In this document: positions 36,117 through 45,947 of the stretch, piece by piece
Numbering within the stretch: the stretch's first letter is position 1
How the letters are laid out: each line of letters begins with the position of its first letter
Program-made: the position numbers and the translations under genes
Notes under the pieces: model-generated
The model's input: only the letters and a program-made list of their open reading frames with translations
Databases searched by the model: none
What the model was told of the DNA's origin: nothing
Assembly: GCF_004571065.1 (NCBI RefSeq)
Contig: NZ_SPQN01000012.1
Coordinates: 1-64,000, forward strand
Source: Geodermatophilus sp. DF01-2
GTDB lineage: Bacteria > Actinomycetota > Actinomycetes > Mycobacteriales > Geodermatophilaceae
DNA: 64,000 bases
Direction: 5' to 3'

Positions 36117-37110
36117 GCACAGATCCGACCCGGCGCTGCGGACGAAGGACGCCGGGGGCTCCGACCCGCTCGACCGCGAGGTGATCCACCGGGACGAGGC
36201 CGCCGACCGCACCGGCGACTGGGCCGAGACCACCCTCGAGGCGAAGGCCGCCGGGCCGGACATCGAGGAGGCGAGCCTCTGGTCCGACGCCTGGCGCAGC
36301 CTCCGGAAGAATCCCTTCTTCATCGTCGGGGCACTGTTGCTCGCCGTCTTCCTCGTGATGGCCGTGTTCCCGCAGCTGTTCACCGACGTCGACCCCCGGG
36401 AGTGCGACCTGGCCCGCTCGGCCGAGGGTCCGAGTGCGGCCGCCTGGTTCGGCTACGACGTCCAGGGCTGCGACTACTACGCCAACGTCGTGTACGGCGC
36501 GCGGGTGTCGGTGACCATCGGCTTCCTCGCGATGCTCGGCACGTTGGCCATCGGGGTGCTGGTCGGCTCGCTGGCCGGCTACTACGGCGGCTGGATCGAC
36601 AGCGTCCTGGCCCGGATCACCGACATCTTCTACGGGCTGCCGCTGATCCTGGGCGCCTTCATCCTGCTGTCGGTGCTGCCCGAGCGTGGTGTCGTGGAGG
36701 TCTCCCTCGCGCTGATCGTCTTCGGGTGGATGACGTCCATGCGGCTGGTGCGGTCGACGGTCGTGTCGGTCAAGGAGGCCGACTACGTGCAGGCGGCGCG
36801 GGCGCTCGGTGCGCCCACGCGGCGGATCCTGGTGCGGCACATCCTGCCCAACGCGATCGCCCCGGTGCTCGTGTACTCCACGATCTTCATCGGAACCCTC
36901 ATCGCGGCCGAGGCGACGCTGACCTTCCTGGGCATCGGGCTGCAGCTGCCGGAGATCTCCTGGGGTCTGCAGATCAACTCCGCACAGAACCGGCTCCGGG
37001 ACGCCGCGCACCTGATCTTCTTCCCGAGCCTCTTCCTGTCGCTGACCGTGCTGTCCTTCATCCTCATCGGCGACGCGCTCCGCGACGCCCTCGACCCGAA
37101 GCTGCGGTGA
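36109..37110 (+). CDS. Oligopeptide ABC transporter permease (OppC/DppC type)
   Basis: 333 residues. An acidic cytoplasmic N-terminus of about 65 residues precedes [20 protein letters not shown], the family start motif. Six helices follow, with EAA loop [24 protein letters not shown] short extracellular insert between helices 1 and 2 contains two Cys (PRECDLA and VQGCDYY) that could form a disulfide. It overlaps the ATPase gene by 4 nt (GTGA). Confidence 0.95.
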   Translation: MTEHRSDPALRTKDAGGSDPLDREVIHRDEAADRTGDWAETTLEAKAAGPDIEEASLWSDAWRSLRKNPFFIVGALLLAVFLVMAVFPQLFTDVDPRECDLARSAEGPSAAAWFGYDVQGCDYYANVVYGARVSVTIGFLAMLGTLAIGVLVGSLAGYYGGWIDSVLARITDIFYGLPLILGAFILLSVLPERGVVEVSLALIVFGWMTSMRLVRSTVVSVKEADYVQAARALGAPTRRILVRHILPNAIAPVLVYSTIFIGTLIAAEATLTFLGIGLQLPEISWGLQINSAQNRLRDAAHLIFFPSLFLSLTVLSFILIGDALRDALDPKLR

Positions 37111-38189
37111 TTCCGACGTCGACTGCCCTGTCCCAGACCCCGTCCTCGCCGGCGCCCCTGCCGGGCGCGCCCGTCCTGGAGGTGGAGGACCTCTCCGTCG
37201 AGTTCCGGACTCCCAAGGGCGTCGTCAGGGCGGTCAACGGGATCAGCTACGAGGTCAACCCCGGGGAGACCGTGGCCATCCTCGGCGAGTCCGGCTCCGG
37301 CAAGAGCGTCAGCGTCCAGGCGGTCATGGGCATCCTCGACTCGCCCCCCGGGTTCGTGACCGGTGGACGGGTGCTCTTCGAGGGCCGCGACCTGCTCGGG
37401 GCCAGTGCCGAGGAGCAGCGCGCCGTCCGCGGTCCCGGCATCTCGATGATCTTCCAGGACGCGCTGTCCTCGCTGAACCCCGTGTTCACCGTCGGCCACC
37501 AGATCGCCGAGATGTTCCGGGCCCACCAGGGCACCAGCCGCAAGGAGGCCAAGGAGGCGGCGATCGAGCTGCTCGACCGGGTCCGCATCCCCGCGGCCCG
37601 CGAGCGGGTCAACGCCTATCCGCACCAGTTCTCCGGCGGCATGCGCCAGCGCGTCATGATCGCCATGGCGCTGGCCCTCAACCCGAAGGTGCTCATCGCC
37701 GACGAGCCGACGACGGCCCTCGACGTGACGGTCCAGGCGCAGATCATGGAGCTGCTCAAGGACCTGCAGCGCGACACCGGTATGGGGCTGCTGCTCATCA
37801 CCCACGACCTCGGCGTCGTCAACGAGGTCGCCGACCGCGTCCTGGTCATGTACGCCGGCAACGTCGTGGAGACCGGCACCGTCGACGAGGTCTTCAGCGA
37901 TCCCAGCCATCCCTACACCGAGGGCCTCATGGCCTCGGTCCCCGCGGTGGAGGACAAGGGGAAGCGCCTGCAACCCATCGTCGGGACGCCGCCGGACCTC
38001 TCTCGCATCCCGCCGGGCTGCTCGTTCCACCCGCGCTGCCCGCGCCGCGTCCTCGAGGGGGCGCCCCCCGGCAAGAACTGCCAGGACGACATCCCCCTGC
38101 TGCTGCCCGTCGGCACCGCCGGCCGCGCCAGCGCCTGCCACTACCGGAAGGAGGTCCTCCGTGCCCGCAGCGCAGGAACCCCGGCCTGA
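37107..38189 (+). CDS. Oligopeptide ABC transporter ATPase (OppD/DppD type)
   Basis: 360 residues from GTG 37107, coupled to the permease stop. Walker [10 protein letters not shown]-loop [10 protein letters not shown], signature FSGGMRQRV, Walker [13 protein letters not shown] and the H-loop THDL are intact. The C-terminal oligopeptide extension contains the four-Cys pattern ([19 protein letters not shown]) that binds a [4Fe-4S] cluster in some DppD proteins. Its end overlaps the start of the second ATPase by 29 nt. Confidence 0.95.
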   Translation: MIPTSTALSQTPSSPAPLPGAPVLEVEDLSVEFRTPKGVVRAVNGISYEVNPGETVAILGESGSGKSVSVQAVMGILDSPPGFVTGGRVLFEGRDLLGASAEEQRAVRGPGISMIFQDALSSLNPVFTVGHQIAEMFRAHQGTSRKEAKEAAIELLDRVRIPAARERVNAYPHQFSGGMRQRVMIAMALALNPKVLIADEPTTALDVTVQAQIMELLKDLQRDTGMGLLLITHDLGVVNEVADRVLVMYAGNVVETGTVDEVFSDPSHPYTEGLMASVPAVEDKGKRLQPIVGTPPDLSRIPPGCSFHPRCPRRVLEGAPPGKNCQDDIPLLLPVGTAGRASACHYRKEVLRARSAGTPA

Positions 38190-39195
38190 CGGGCCATTGC
38201 TCGAGGTGCGCGGCCTCGTCAAGCACTTCCCGCTGACCCAGGGGATCATCGCCCGCCGCGTCGTCGGCCACGTCCACGCGGTGGACGGCGTGAACCTCAC
38301 CCTCCGCCGCGGGGAGACCCTCGGGCTCGTGGGCGAGTCCGGCTGCGGCAAGTCGACCGTGGCCAAGCTGCTCATGGGGCTGGAGAAGCCCACCGCCGGG
38401 CAGATCCTGTTCCACGGCGAGGACGTCGCGCAGATGAACCGCCGCCGGCTCAAGGAGTACCGCCGCCGGGTCCAGATCATCTTCCAGGACCCGTACGCGT
38501 CGCTGAACCCCCGGATGACGGTGGGCGACATCGTCGCCGAGGGCTGGGAGGTCCACAAGGACGTCGTCCCGGCCAAGGACCGCCGCCGGCGCGCCCGCGA
38601 GCTCATCGAGCGGGTGGGCCTCAACCCCGACTACGTGAACCGGTACCCGCACCAGTTCTCCGGCGGCCAGCGGCAGCGCATCGGCATCGCGCGGGCCCTG
38701 GCGCTGCAGCCGGAGATCATCGTCTGCGACGAGCCGGTGTCGGCCCTCGACGTGTCGGTGCAGGCCCAGGTCGTCAACCTGCTGGAGGACCTGCAGGACG
38801 AGTTCGGCCTCTCCTACGTCTTCATCGCCCACGACCTGTCGGTGGTGCGCCACCTCTCCGACCGGGTCGCGGTGATGTACCTGGGCAGCGTCATCGAGGA
38901 GGGCACCGACGAGCAGGTCTACGGGGCAGCAGCGCATCCGTACACCCAGGCGCTGCTGTCCTCGGTCCCGCTGCACGAGCCGCACCTGCGCGGCCAGGGG
39001 GACCGGATCATCCTGCAGGGCGACGTGCCCAGCCCCGCCGACCCGCCGTCCGGCTGCCGGTTCCGCACCCGATGCTGGAAGGCCCAGGACGTCTGCGCCG
39101 AGGAGGCGCCGGCGCTGGTCGACCGCGGCCAGGGCCACCCGTCGGCCTGCCACTTCGCCGAGGCCCGCACCGTGGTCCCGCTGGACGCCGGCTGA
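38161..39195 (+). CDS. Oligopeptide ABC transporter ATPase (OppF/DppF type)
   Basis: 344 residues from GTG 38161; its AAGGAGG lies inside the end of the previous gene. Walker [22 protein letters not shown], signature FSGGQRQRI, Walker [13 protein letters not shown] and H-loop AHDL are all present. The C-terminal Cys motif ([20 protein letters not shown]) is also intact. It completes a full five-gene importer. Confidence 0.95.
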   Translation: MPAAQEPRPDGPLLEVRGLVKHFPLTQGIIARRVVGHVHAVDGVNLTLRRGETLGLVGESGCGKSTVAKLLMGLEKPTAGQILFHGEDVAQMNRRRLKEYRRRVQIIFQDPYASLNPRMTVGDIVAEGWEVHKDVVPAKDRRRRARELIERVGLNPDYVNRYPHQFSGGQRQRIGIARALALQPEIIVCDEPVSALDVSVQAQVVNLLEDLQDEFGLSYVFIAHDLSVVRHLSDRVAVMYLGSVIEEGTDEQVYGAAAHPYTQALLSSVPLHEPHLRGQGDRIILQGDVPSPADPPSGCRFRTRCWKAQDVCAEEAPALVDRGQGHPSACHFAEARTVVPLDAG

Positions 39196-39225
39196 ACCGA
39201 CCCCACGACACTCCCACGGCACCGT

Positions 39226-39293
39226 TCTTGCGGTGTTCCGTTCGCTCTTGCGGTGTTGCGGCACCGCAAGAGCTTGCGGAGCACCGCATAAGG
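39226..39293. promoter_or_regulatory. Array of CTTGCGGTG / CACCGCAAG repeats upstream of mshB
   Basis: CTCTTGCGGTG (39245-39255) and its exact complement (39262-39272) form an 11-bp-arm hairpin with a 6-nt loop. A direct copy of CTTGCGGTGTT lies just upstream (39226-39236), and a further CTTGCGG...CACCGCA pair lies downstream to 39289. It may be the terminator of the transporter operon, an mshB operator, or both. Confidence 0.55.
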
Positions 39294-39324
39294 CTCGCGG
39301 GACGCGACTCGGCAGGATGGACGA

Positions 39325-40218
39325 GTGACCGCTGATCGCCGCCTGCTGCTCGTGCACGCCCACCCGGACGACGAGACGATCAACAACGGTGCCACCATGG
39401 CCCGCTACGTCGCCGAGGGGGCCTCGGTCACCCTGCTCACCTGCACCCTCGGCGAGGAGGGCGAGGTCCTCGTCCCCGAACTGGAGCTGCTGGGCCCCGA
39501 GCACGCCGACCAGCTCGGCGGCTACCGCATCGCCGAGCTGCGGGCCGCGATGCAGGCCCTGGGGGTCACCGACTGGCGCTTCCTCGGCGGCCCCGGCCGC
39601 TACCGGGACTCGGGGATGATGGGCACGCCGGCCAACGACGTGCCGCGGGCGTTCTGGAACGCAGACCTCGACGAGGCGGTGGCGCACGCCGTCGCCGTCG
39701 TCCGGGAGGTCCGGCCGCAGGTGCTGGTCACCTACGACGAGAACGGCGGCTACGGCCATCCCGACCACATCCAGGCCCACCGGGTCGCCATGGGCGCGGT
39801 CGAGGCCGCCGCCGACCCCGGGTACCGGCCCGACCTCGGTCCGGCCTGGGAGGTGGCCAAGGTCTACTGGTGCTGCGTGCCGCGCTCGGTCATGCGGCAG
39901 GGCATCGAGGCGATGGCCGCGCTCGGGGAGGCATCCCCGTTCGCGTCGCTCGGCGAGGTCGAGGACGTGCCGTTCGCCGTCCCCGACGAGCTGGTCACCG
40001 CGGCGGTCGACGGACGGGCGCACGCGGGCCGCAAGGACGCCGCGATGCGCGCGCACGCCACCCAGATCACCGTCGACGGTCCGTTCTTCGCGCTGTCGAA
40101 CAACCTGGGCCAGGAGGTGCTCGGCACCGAGTACTACCGGCTGGTGCGCGGCGAGCGGGGGCCGGGTGCGGGACCCGCCGGGTGGGAGGACGACCTGTTC
40201 GCCGGCCTGCCCGGATGA
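39325..40218 (+). CDS. mshB: N-acetyl-GlcN-Ins deacetylase, mycothiol biosynthesis
   Basis: 297 residues from GTG. LmbE-like zinc deacetylase: His13, Asp15 and Asp16 in HAHPDDET, plus the second metal and catalytic His in YGHPDH (145-148). The internal segment [13 protein letters not shown] and the roughly 300-residue length separate MshB and Mca from shorter LmbE proteins; MshB is favoured over Mca by the SPFASLGEV region and the coupled membrane gene downstream. It removes acetate from GlcNAc-inositol in mycothiol synthesis. Confidence 0.92.
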   Translation: MTADRRLLLVHAHPDDETINNGATMARYVAEGASVTLLTCTLGEEGEVLVPELELLGPEHADQLGGYRIAELRAAMQALGVTDWRFLGGPGRYRDSGMMGTPANDVPRAFWNADLDEAVAHAVAVVREVRPQVLVTYDENGGYGHPDHIQAHRVAMGAVEAAADPGYRPDLGPAWEVAKVYWCCVPRSVMRQGIEAMAALGEASPFASLGEVEDVPFAVPDELVTAAVDGRAHAGRKDAAMRAHATQITVDGPFFALSNNLGQEVLGTEYYRLVRGERGPGAGPAGWEDDLFAGLPG

Positions 40219-40649
40219 GGCTCGGCCTCCGTCTGGCGGCGGGGCTGCTCGTCGTCGTCCTCGCCGCCTGGCTGGCGCTGGTCGAGGTGTTCTGGCTGCC
40301 GCTGCGGGTGTTCGGCGTCCTCGTGCCGGTGTCGGTGGTCGCAGCGGTCGCGGGCAACCTGCTCCTGGTGGCGCTGGCCGCCCGGCTCACCAGGTCCCGG
40401 CTCGCGGCCGTCCTGCCGGCCGGGGTCTGGCTGACCGTGGCGGTCGCCGCCAGCATCCGGCGGCCGGAGGGGGACCTGGTGCTCACCGGGGATGGCGCGC
40501 TGGGGTTGGCGAACCTGGCGTTCCTGCTGCTCGGCGTGGTGGCCGCGGCGTTCGCCGTCGGCCGGGTACTGGCGGCTCCGCGGCGACCGATCGCTCCGGG
40601 CCCGAGGTCGGTCGCCGATCGTCAGCGCGTCCCGGGCGGGAGCGGCTGA
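40215..40649 (+). CDS. Four-helix membrane protein coupled to mshB (DUF6113-like)
   Basis: 144 residues, ATG overlapping the mshB stop (ATGA). Four hydrophobic segments are spaced over residues 5-120, with short Arg-rich loops. Small proteins of this kind follow mshB in other actinobacteria, so a link to mycothiol is possible but unproven. Its last 28 bp overlap the end of the convergent GGDEF-EAL gene. Confidence 0.75.
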   Translation: MRLGLRLAAGLLVVVLAAWLALVEVFWLPLRVFGVLVPVSVVAAVAGNLLLVALAARLTRSRLAAVLPAGVWLTVAVAASIRRPEGDLVLTGDGALGLANLAFLLLGVVAAAFAVGRVLAAPRRPIAPGPRSVADRQRVPGGSG

Positions 40650-43486
40650 CGTCCCATCGGCGTCGAACAGGGTGCCTCCGCTGCCGGCCGGTCCCGCAAC
40701 CAGGCCAGGAAGGGGACGGCCGGCATGGGGCGGGCGATGTGGTAGCCCTGTGCGAGATCGCATCCCCACTCGCGGAGCGCCGCCAGCGTGCCGGCGTCCT
40801 CGACGCCCTCCACCACCATCGTCATGCCGAGGTCGCGCGACAGCTGTCCGGTGCTGCGCACGATCGCGGTCGCCCGCGGGTCGGACGTCAGGTTCATGGC
40901 GAAGGTCCGGTCCAGCTTGAGCTCGTCGACCGGCAGGGCCCGCAGGTAGGTGAGCGAGGAGTAGCCGGTCCCGTAGTCGTCGATGGACAGCCGCACCCCG
41001 AGCTCGCGCAGCCCGGCCAGCACCTGCTGACTGCGGGCCGCGTCGGCCATGAGCACGTCCTCGGTGATCTCCAGCGTGAGCGCCGGGGCGGGCACCGAGA
41101 GCGTCTCGAGCAGCATGGCCACCTGTGCGGGCAGGGCGAGGTCCTGCAGGTTGGACACCGAGAGGTTGACCGCGACCGAGAGGTGCGCGCCGTCGTCCCG
41201 CCACGTCCGCAGGTCCCGCAGCGACTGCTCCAGCACGCGCAGCGCCAGGCGGCGCATGAGGCCGGCCTGTTCGGCGAGCGGCAGGAAGACGTCGGGGGAG
41301 AGCAGTCCCCGGGTGGGGTGCTCCCAACGGACCAGCGCCTCCGCGCCGACCACGGCTCCGGTCCACAGGTCGACCTTCGGCTGGTAGTAGGGCACCAGCT
41401 GGTCGGTGTCGAGGGCGGCGCGCAGCTGCTCCAGCGTCTCGAGCCGGTCCCGGGAGTCGGGGGTGCCGTCGGCCCGCCAGACCCGGTGGCCGTGCCGGCC
41501 GCGCTTGGCGCCGTACATCGCCGTGTCGGCGCGAGCCAGGAGCAGGGAGCGGTCGCGGCCGTGCTCCGGGCACAGCGCGATGCCGATGCTGGCGTCGACG
41601 TGCAGCGGCATGCCGTCCAGGACGAACGCCTCCCGCAGTGCGCCGCCGAGGCGGTGGGCGACCTCCTCGGCGCGGCCGCCGTCGGCGTCGGGCAGCAGGA
41701 CGGCGAACTCGTCGCCGCCCATCCGGGCCAGCAGGTCACCGGCTCCCAGCGCGGACTGCAGCCGTGGCCCCATCTGGCAGAGCAGTTCGTCGCCGACGCT
41801 GTGGCCGAAGCTGTCGTTGATCTCCTTGAACCGGTCCAGGTCGATCATCAGGACGGCGCAGGACCGGCTCGGCGCGGCGTACACCGTCCGCTCCAGCTCC
41901 TCGATGAAGCGACGGCGGTTGGCCAGCCCGGTCAGCGGGTCGTGGTGGGCCTCGGTGGCCAGCTGCTGGAGCCGTAGCCGCTCGGTCGCGCGCAGTTCGG
42001 CGTTCTCGACCACCAGGGCCCCCTCGAGGGTCGCCTGGCGGATCGCGCCGCGTACCGACGACGACCAGGTGCGCGGCACGGAGACCGAGCCGCTCACGAC
42101 GAGCCCGAGCAGCCGGTCGCCGGAGAGGAGCGGGACGCTGACGTAGGAAGCCAGGTCCAGCTCCCGCACGAGTCGCTGGTCGAGGAGGTCGCTGTCCGCG
42201 GTGTCCTCCACGAAGACCGGCAGCTTCTGCTCGGCGGTCAGCCGCCACAGCGCCACGTCGGCCGCCGGCCGGCCGACCAGCCGGGTCCGGACGACGTCCT
42301 TGTGGGCGTCGGGCCAGTCGATGTGCCGGACCTCGTCGATCCGGCCCGCCCCGTCGAGGAGGTAGGCAGCGCTGCGGTCGGTCCCGGCCAGGTGCTGCAC
42401 CGCGCGGGCCATGACCTCGGCCGCCTCGGCCACGCCGGTGGCCGAGGAGCCCTCGACGAGCAGCTGGCGGACGACCCGGGCGGTGCGCAGGGAGGCGGCC
42501 CGTACCTCGTTGGTGCGCGCCTGCTGGATCACCCCGCCGAGGTGGGCCCCTGCCGCGGACGCCAGCCGCCGGACGTCCTCGGAGAACGGCCGGAGCCGGG
42601 TGGTGTCGAGGGTGAGGACCCCGGCGAGCTGCGGCTTGCGCCCCAGCGGGACGGCCAGCGCCGACGCGATCGAGAAGGAGTTGACCCACCACCCGGCCAG
42701 CAGCTCGGAGTCCCGGTCCGCGGCGATCGGCTCCCCGGTGCGCAGCACCGTCTCGGCGAGCTGCAGCGGCACGGGCGCGGACCGGAACTGCTGCCAGGTG
42801 CCCAGCTCGCGTCGTCCATCGGCATAGCTCGCCATGCGGGGCACCAGCCGACCGTCCTCGAGCAGGAAGACGCAGGCGCGGTCCACCTCGCCCAGCTCCG
42901 CCAGCTTGGTGCAGGCCTCACCGAGGAGTTGCTCCATGGAGCGCGCGTTGGCGGCGGTCTCGATGAGTCCGAGCAGCACCTCGGCCTGGGCCAGGCGGCG
43001 CTGCTCGGACCGCCGCCGCCACGCCTCCATGAGGGTGCGGGCCAGCCGTGGTGCCTCCTGGGCGAGCAGCTCGGACACCGCGGTGGCCGGTTCGACCACC
43101 AGGACGCCGACGACGTCCCCGTCCAGGGACAGGGGTTCCCCGTGCACGGACGTGGCGCCGAGCCCGGCGATCTCCGCGGCCACGGGTCCTGACCCGCCGG
43201 CATGGACGGTGACCGGTCGGCCGTCGTGGATCACCGTCGACGCGAAGGGCGAGCGGGACAGCTCGAGCGGCGCGTACAGGCTGTCCGGCAGCGTCGCGGT
43301 GTCCGCGCCGACCGACTGCCGGAAGGGCACGGCCATGTCGGTGGTCGGCTCGTGCACCCACGCGGACACCCGCTGAGCCCCGCACGCCACGCGCAGGGCC
43401 GTGAGCAGGTGCTGGAGCTCCGCCGCGGCGTCGAACCGCGACAGGTGTGCCGGCTCCGAGGCGGAGTGGCCGTCGTCCTGGGACAT
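40622..43486 (-). CDS. Soluble multi-GAF GGDEF-EAL protein
   Basis: 954 residues without membrane segments. Three GAF-like sensor modules (about 20-150, 160-330, 345-500), a GGDEF domain (about 525-680) and an EAL domain (about 695-940). ARMGGDEF is intact, but the I-site position reads GAGD instead of RxxD, so product inhibition of the cyclase is probably lost. The EAL motif AEALVRW, NLSVSN, DDYGTGYSS and EGVED are complete. It starts at ATG 43486 and is a single-gene unit. Ligands of the GAF modules are unknown. Confidence 0.92.
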   Translation of the reverse strand: MSQDDGHSASEPAHLSRFDAAAELQHLLTALRVACGAQRVSAWVHEPTTDMAVPFRQSVGADTATLPDSLYAPLELSRSPFASTVIHDGRPVTVHAGGSGPVAAEIAGLGATSVHGEPLSLDGDVVGVLVVEPATAVSELLAQEAPRLARTLMEAWRRRSEQRRLAQAEVLLGLIETAANARSMEQLLGEACTKLAELGEVDRACVFLLEDGRLVPRMASYADGRRELGTWQQFRSAPVPLQLAETVLRTGEPIAADRDSELLAGWWVNSFSIASALAVPLGRKPQLAGVLTLDTTRLRPFSEDVRRLASAAGAHLGGVIQQARTNEVRAASLRTARVVRQLLVEGSSATGVAEAAEVMARAVQHLAGTDRSAAYLLDGAGRIDEVRHIDWPDAHKDVVRTRLVGRPAADVALWRLTAEQKLPVFVEDTADSDLLDQRLVRELDLASYVSVPLLSGDRLLGLVVSGSVSVPRTWSSSVRGAIRQATLEGALVVENAELRATERLRLQQLATEAHHDPLTGLANRRRFIEELERTVYAAPSRSCAVLMIDLDRFKEINDSFGHSVGDELLCQMGPRLQSALGAGDLLARMGGDEFAVLLPDADGGRAEEVAHRLGGALREAFVLDGMPLHVDASIGIALCPEHGRDRSLLLARADTAMYGAKRGRHGHRVWRADGTPDSRDRLETLEQLRAALDTDQLVPYYQPKVDLWTGAVVGAEALVRWEHPTRGLLSPDVFLPLAEQAGLMRRLALRVLEQSLRDLRTWRDDGAHLSVAVNLSVSNLQDLALPAQVAMLLETLSVPAPALTLEITEDVLMADAARSQQVLAGLRELGVRLSIDDYGTGYSSLTYLRALPVDELKLDRTFAMNLTSDPRATAIVRSTGQLSRDLGMTMVVEGVEDAGTLAALREWGCDLAQGYHIARPMPAVPFLAWLRDRPAAEAPCSTPMGRQPLPPGTR

Positions 43487-43549
43487 GCTGTGACCATCGG
43501 CACGTTCCGGCCGATCTTGATCCGCCTGCCGGCGCCTGCCCCCATGGGG

Positions 43550-44302
43550 TCAGGCGGGGGCGTACCGGTAGTGGTACCGGTGGTGCTCGATGAACCCCGC
43601 CCTCCGGTAGAGCGCTCGCGCCGGTGCGTTGGAGGCGGTCACCTGCAGGTACACCCAGCGGGCGTCGCGGTCGGCCGCCCAGCGCTGCAGCGCGGCCATG
43701 ACGGCGGTGGCCAGCCCCCGACGGCGGTGCGGCTCGTCGACGGTGACCGCCGAGACGCCCAACCACCCGTCGGTGACCACCCCACGGGCCACGGCGGCGA
43801 GCGGAGCGGGCTCGGGGTCCAGGCGCACGGACGCGAAGACGACGTCCTCGGCGTTGGTCAGGACCTCCCGGGCGACCGGCGGCAGTGGCCCGTCCCCGTG
43901 CCGGTAGCCGGCCAGCCAGGCGTCGTCCGGCTCGGGGGAGAGACCGACCGGCGCGGGGCCGTCGGGTGACGCGGAGAGCGGGGCGGTGAGGACCAGCACG
44001 TCCTCAGGGCGTTCCCAGCCCGCCGCGGCGCAGGCCGCATCCGCGGCGCGGGACTGGCGGCCGGGCAGCATGGCACACGGCCGCAGACCGCGGTCGGCGT
44101 ACCACCGGGCGACGGCGTCCACCGCGTCCGGCAGCGGCAGTCCCGGGTCGCCGACGACGAGCGCGGAGTTGGCCCGGCCGGTGAAGCCGCCGCCGGCGCG
44201 CAGCAGCCAGTCGCCGAGGTGTTTTTCCTCCGCGCCCCGCCAGCCGCGTGCGGCCAGCCGCTCGAGGTCCGCGACGTCCAGGGGTGACCGGCTCTGTCCC
44301 AC
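43550..44302 (-). CDS. GNAT family N-acetyltransferase
   Basis: 250 residues. An N-terminal domain (LERLAARGWRGAEEKHLGDW and LLRAGGGFTGRANSALVVG) precedes a GNAT domain with VTVDEPHRRRGLATAVM as the acetyl-CoA site and ALYRRAGF near the end. GTG 44302 has AGGA 7 nt upstream. Proteins of this layout sit divergently from the 7Fe ferredoxin gene in many actinobacteria. The substrate is unknown. Confidence 0.85.
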   Translation of the reverse strand: MGQSRSPLDVADLERLAARGWRGAEEKHLGDWLLRAGGGFTGRANSALVVGDPGLPLPDAVDAVARWYADRGLRPCAMLPGRQSRAADAACAAAGWERPEDVLVLTAPLSASPDGPAPVGLSPEPDDAWLAGYRHGDGPLPPVAREVLTNAEDVVFASVRLDPEPAPLAAVARGVVTDGWLGVSAVTVDEPHRRRGLATAVMAALQRWAADRDARWVYLQVTASNAPARALYRRAGFIEHHRYHYRYAPA

Positions 44303-44459
44303 GGCACGATCCTGCGTGGTCGGGACCGGCTCTTCCCGACGGGGGTCCAGCGGGCCACCCGTGACGTTTCCCCGCTGTCCCACGGGCCATACTGAGGATC
44401 GGAACGACCGGCCGCATCGGCGGCGGAGCAACCCCGCGCGTCCCCGGGAGGGAACCACC

Positions 44460-44786
44460 GTGACCTACGTGATCACCCAGGCCTGCGTCGACGTCCTCGA
44501 CAAGGCGTGCATCGACGAGTGCCCGGTGGACTGCATCTACGAGGGCGACCGGATGCTCTACATCCACCCCGACGAGTGCGTGGACTGCGGCGCCTGCGAG
44601 CCGGTGTGCCCGGTGGAGGCCATCTACTACGAGGACGACGTCCCGGACAAGTGGAAGGACTTCTACAACGCCAACGTGGAGTTCTTCTCCGACCTGGGCA
44701 GCCCGGGCGGCGCCGCGAAGACCGGCAAGATCGGCAAGGACCACCCGCTGGTGGCCGCGCTGCCGCCGCAGGGGGAAGGTCACTGA
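44460..44786 (+). CDS. fdxA: 7Fe ferredoxin
   Basis: 108 residues from GTG, with GGAGGG upstream. Cys9, Cys17 and Cys50 fit the [3Fe-4S] cluster; Cys21, Cys40, Cys43 and Cys46 fit the [4Fe-4S] cluster (ACIDECPVDC, CVDCGACEPVCP). The long C-terminal tail is typical of mycobacterial and streptomycete FdxA. It is a small cytosolic electron carrier, possibly for sulfite reductase or P450s. Its stop overlaps the presumed start of dapC. Confidence 0.95.
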   Translation: MTYVITQACVDVLDKACIDECPVDCIYEGDRMLYIHPDECVDCGACEPVCPVEAIYYEDDVPDKWKDFYNANVEFFSDLGSPGGAAKTGKIGKDHPLVAALPPQGEGH

Positions 44787-45919
44787 CGACTCAGCTGCCG
44801 GGGGACCGAGCCCCCGGGACGGCGGCCGGCCGGCTCCCCGACTTCCCCTGGGACTCGCTCGCCGGGGCGCGGGCCAGGGCGGCGCGCCACCCCGGCGGTG
44901 TCGTCGACCTCTCCATCGGGACGCCGGTCGACGACACCCCCGAGGAGCTCGTCACCGCCCTCGCCGGCGCGGGGAACGCCCCCGGCTACCCGACGGCGCT
45001 GGGCACCGCCGAGCTCCGCACCGCGGCCGCCGGCTGGCTGCAGCGCCGGCTCGGGGTGCGGCTGGCCGACCCGCTGGACGCCGTCCCCTCGGTGATCCCG
45101 ACCGTCGGGTCCAAGGAGCTCGTCGCGCTGCTGCCGACGATGCTGGGCCTGCGCGGCGCCGGCACGGTGATCGTCCCGGAGGTCGCCTACCCGACCTACG
45201 AGGTCGGCGCGGTGCTGGCCGGGCTCGGCGTGCGGCGCACCGAGACCCCGCCGGACGACGCCGCCGGCGTCGTCCTGGTCTGGCTGAACTCCCCGGGCAA
45301 TCCGCACGGCCGGGTGCTGTCCGGCGAGCAGCTGCGCGGCTGGGTGGCGTGGGGACGGGCGCACGGCGTCCCGGTCGTCGCCGACGAGTGCTACATCACG
45401 CTGGGGTGGGACGTGACCCCGCGGTCGGTCCTGCACCCGACGGTGGCCGGCGAGGACCACACCGGCCTGCTGGCGGTGCACTCGCTGTCCAAGCAGTCCA
45501 CCGCGGCGGGTTACCGGGCCGGCCTGCTGTCGGGAGATCCGGCGCTGGTCCGCCAGGTGTGGGAGGTGCGCCGGCACCTCGGGCTGCTGGTGCCCACGCC
45601 GGTGCAGGCGGCGATGGCCGCCGGGCTGGCCGACGACGCGCACGTCGACGAGCAGCGGGAGCGCTACCGGACCCGCCGGGACCGGCTGGCCACCGCCGTC
45701 CGCGCCGCCGGCGCCCGTATCGACCACTCCGAGGCCGGGCTGTACCTGTGGGTCACCCGCGACGAGGACTGCTGGACGACGATCGACTGGCTGGCCGGGC
45801 TGGGCATCGTCGCCGCCCCGGGCTCCTTCTACGGCCCGGCCGGCGGGCGGCACGTCCGCCTGGCGCTCACCGCCACCGACGAGCGGATCGCCGCCGCGGT
45901 CGACCGCCTGGCGGGCTGA
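44783..45919 (+). CDS. dapC: Succinyldiaminopimelate transaminase
   Basis: 378 residues if translation starts at CTG 44783, which overlaps the fdxA stop (CTGA) and follows GGGGGAAGG. No ATG, GTG or TTG is in frame until the RLGV codons near 45056, which would remove the substrate-binding N-terminus (RLPDFPWDSLAGARARAA, usually at residues 10-30). Fold-type I PLP enzyme: pyridoxal Lys in HSLSKQSTAAGYRAG, NSPGNPHGR and DECYITLGW. It makes N-succinyl-LL-DAP for lysine and peptidoglycan. The enzyme identity is firm; the start codon is unusual. Confidence 0.9.
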   Translation: MTTQLPGDRAPGTAAGRLPDFPWDSLAGARARAARHPGGVVDLSIGTPVDDTPEELVTALAGAGNAPGYPTALGTAELRTAAAGWLQRRLGVRLADPLDAVPSVIPTVGSKELVALLPTMLGLRGAGTVIVPEVAYPTYEVGAVLAGLGVRRTETPPDDAAGVVLVWLNSPGNPHGRVLSGEQLRGWVAWGRAHGVPVVADECYITLGWDVTPRSVLHPTVAGEDHTGLLAVHSLSKQSTAAGYRAGLLSGDPALVRQVWEVRRHLGLLVPTPVQAAMAAGLADDAHVDEQRERYRTRRDRLATAVRAAGARIDHSEAGLYLWVTRDEDCWTTIDWLAGLGIVAAPGSFYGPAGGRHVRLALTATDERIAAAVDRLAG

Positions 45920-45947
45920 CCCGGTCGCCGTCCGGCCACGCCGCGGC

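Noticed and set aside
44401-44459. Possible promoter elements before fdxA (CATACT near 44388)
   Set aside because: The spacing to any -35-like element is too long to be convincing.
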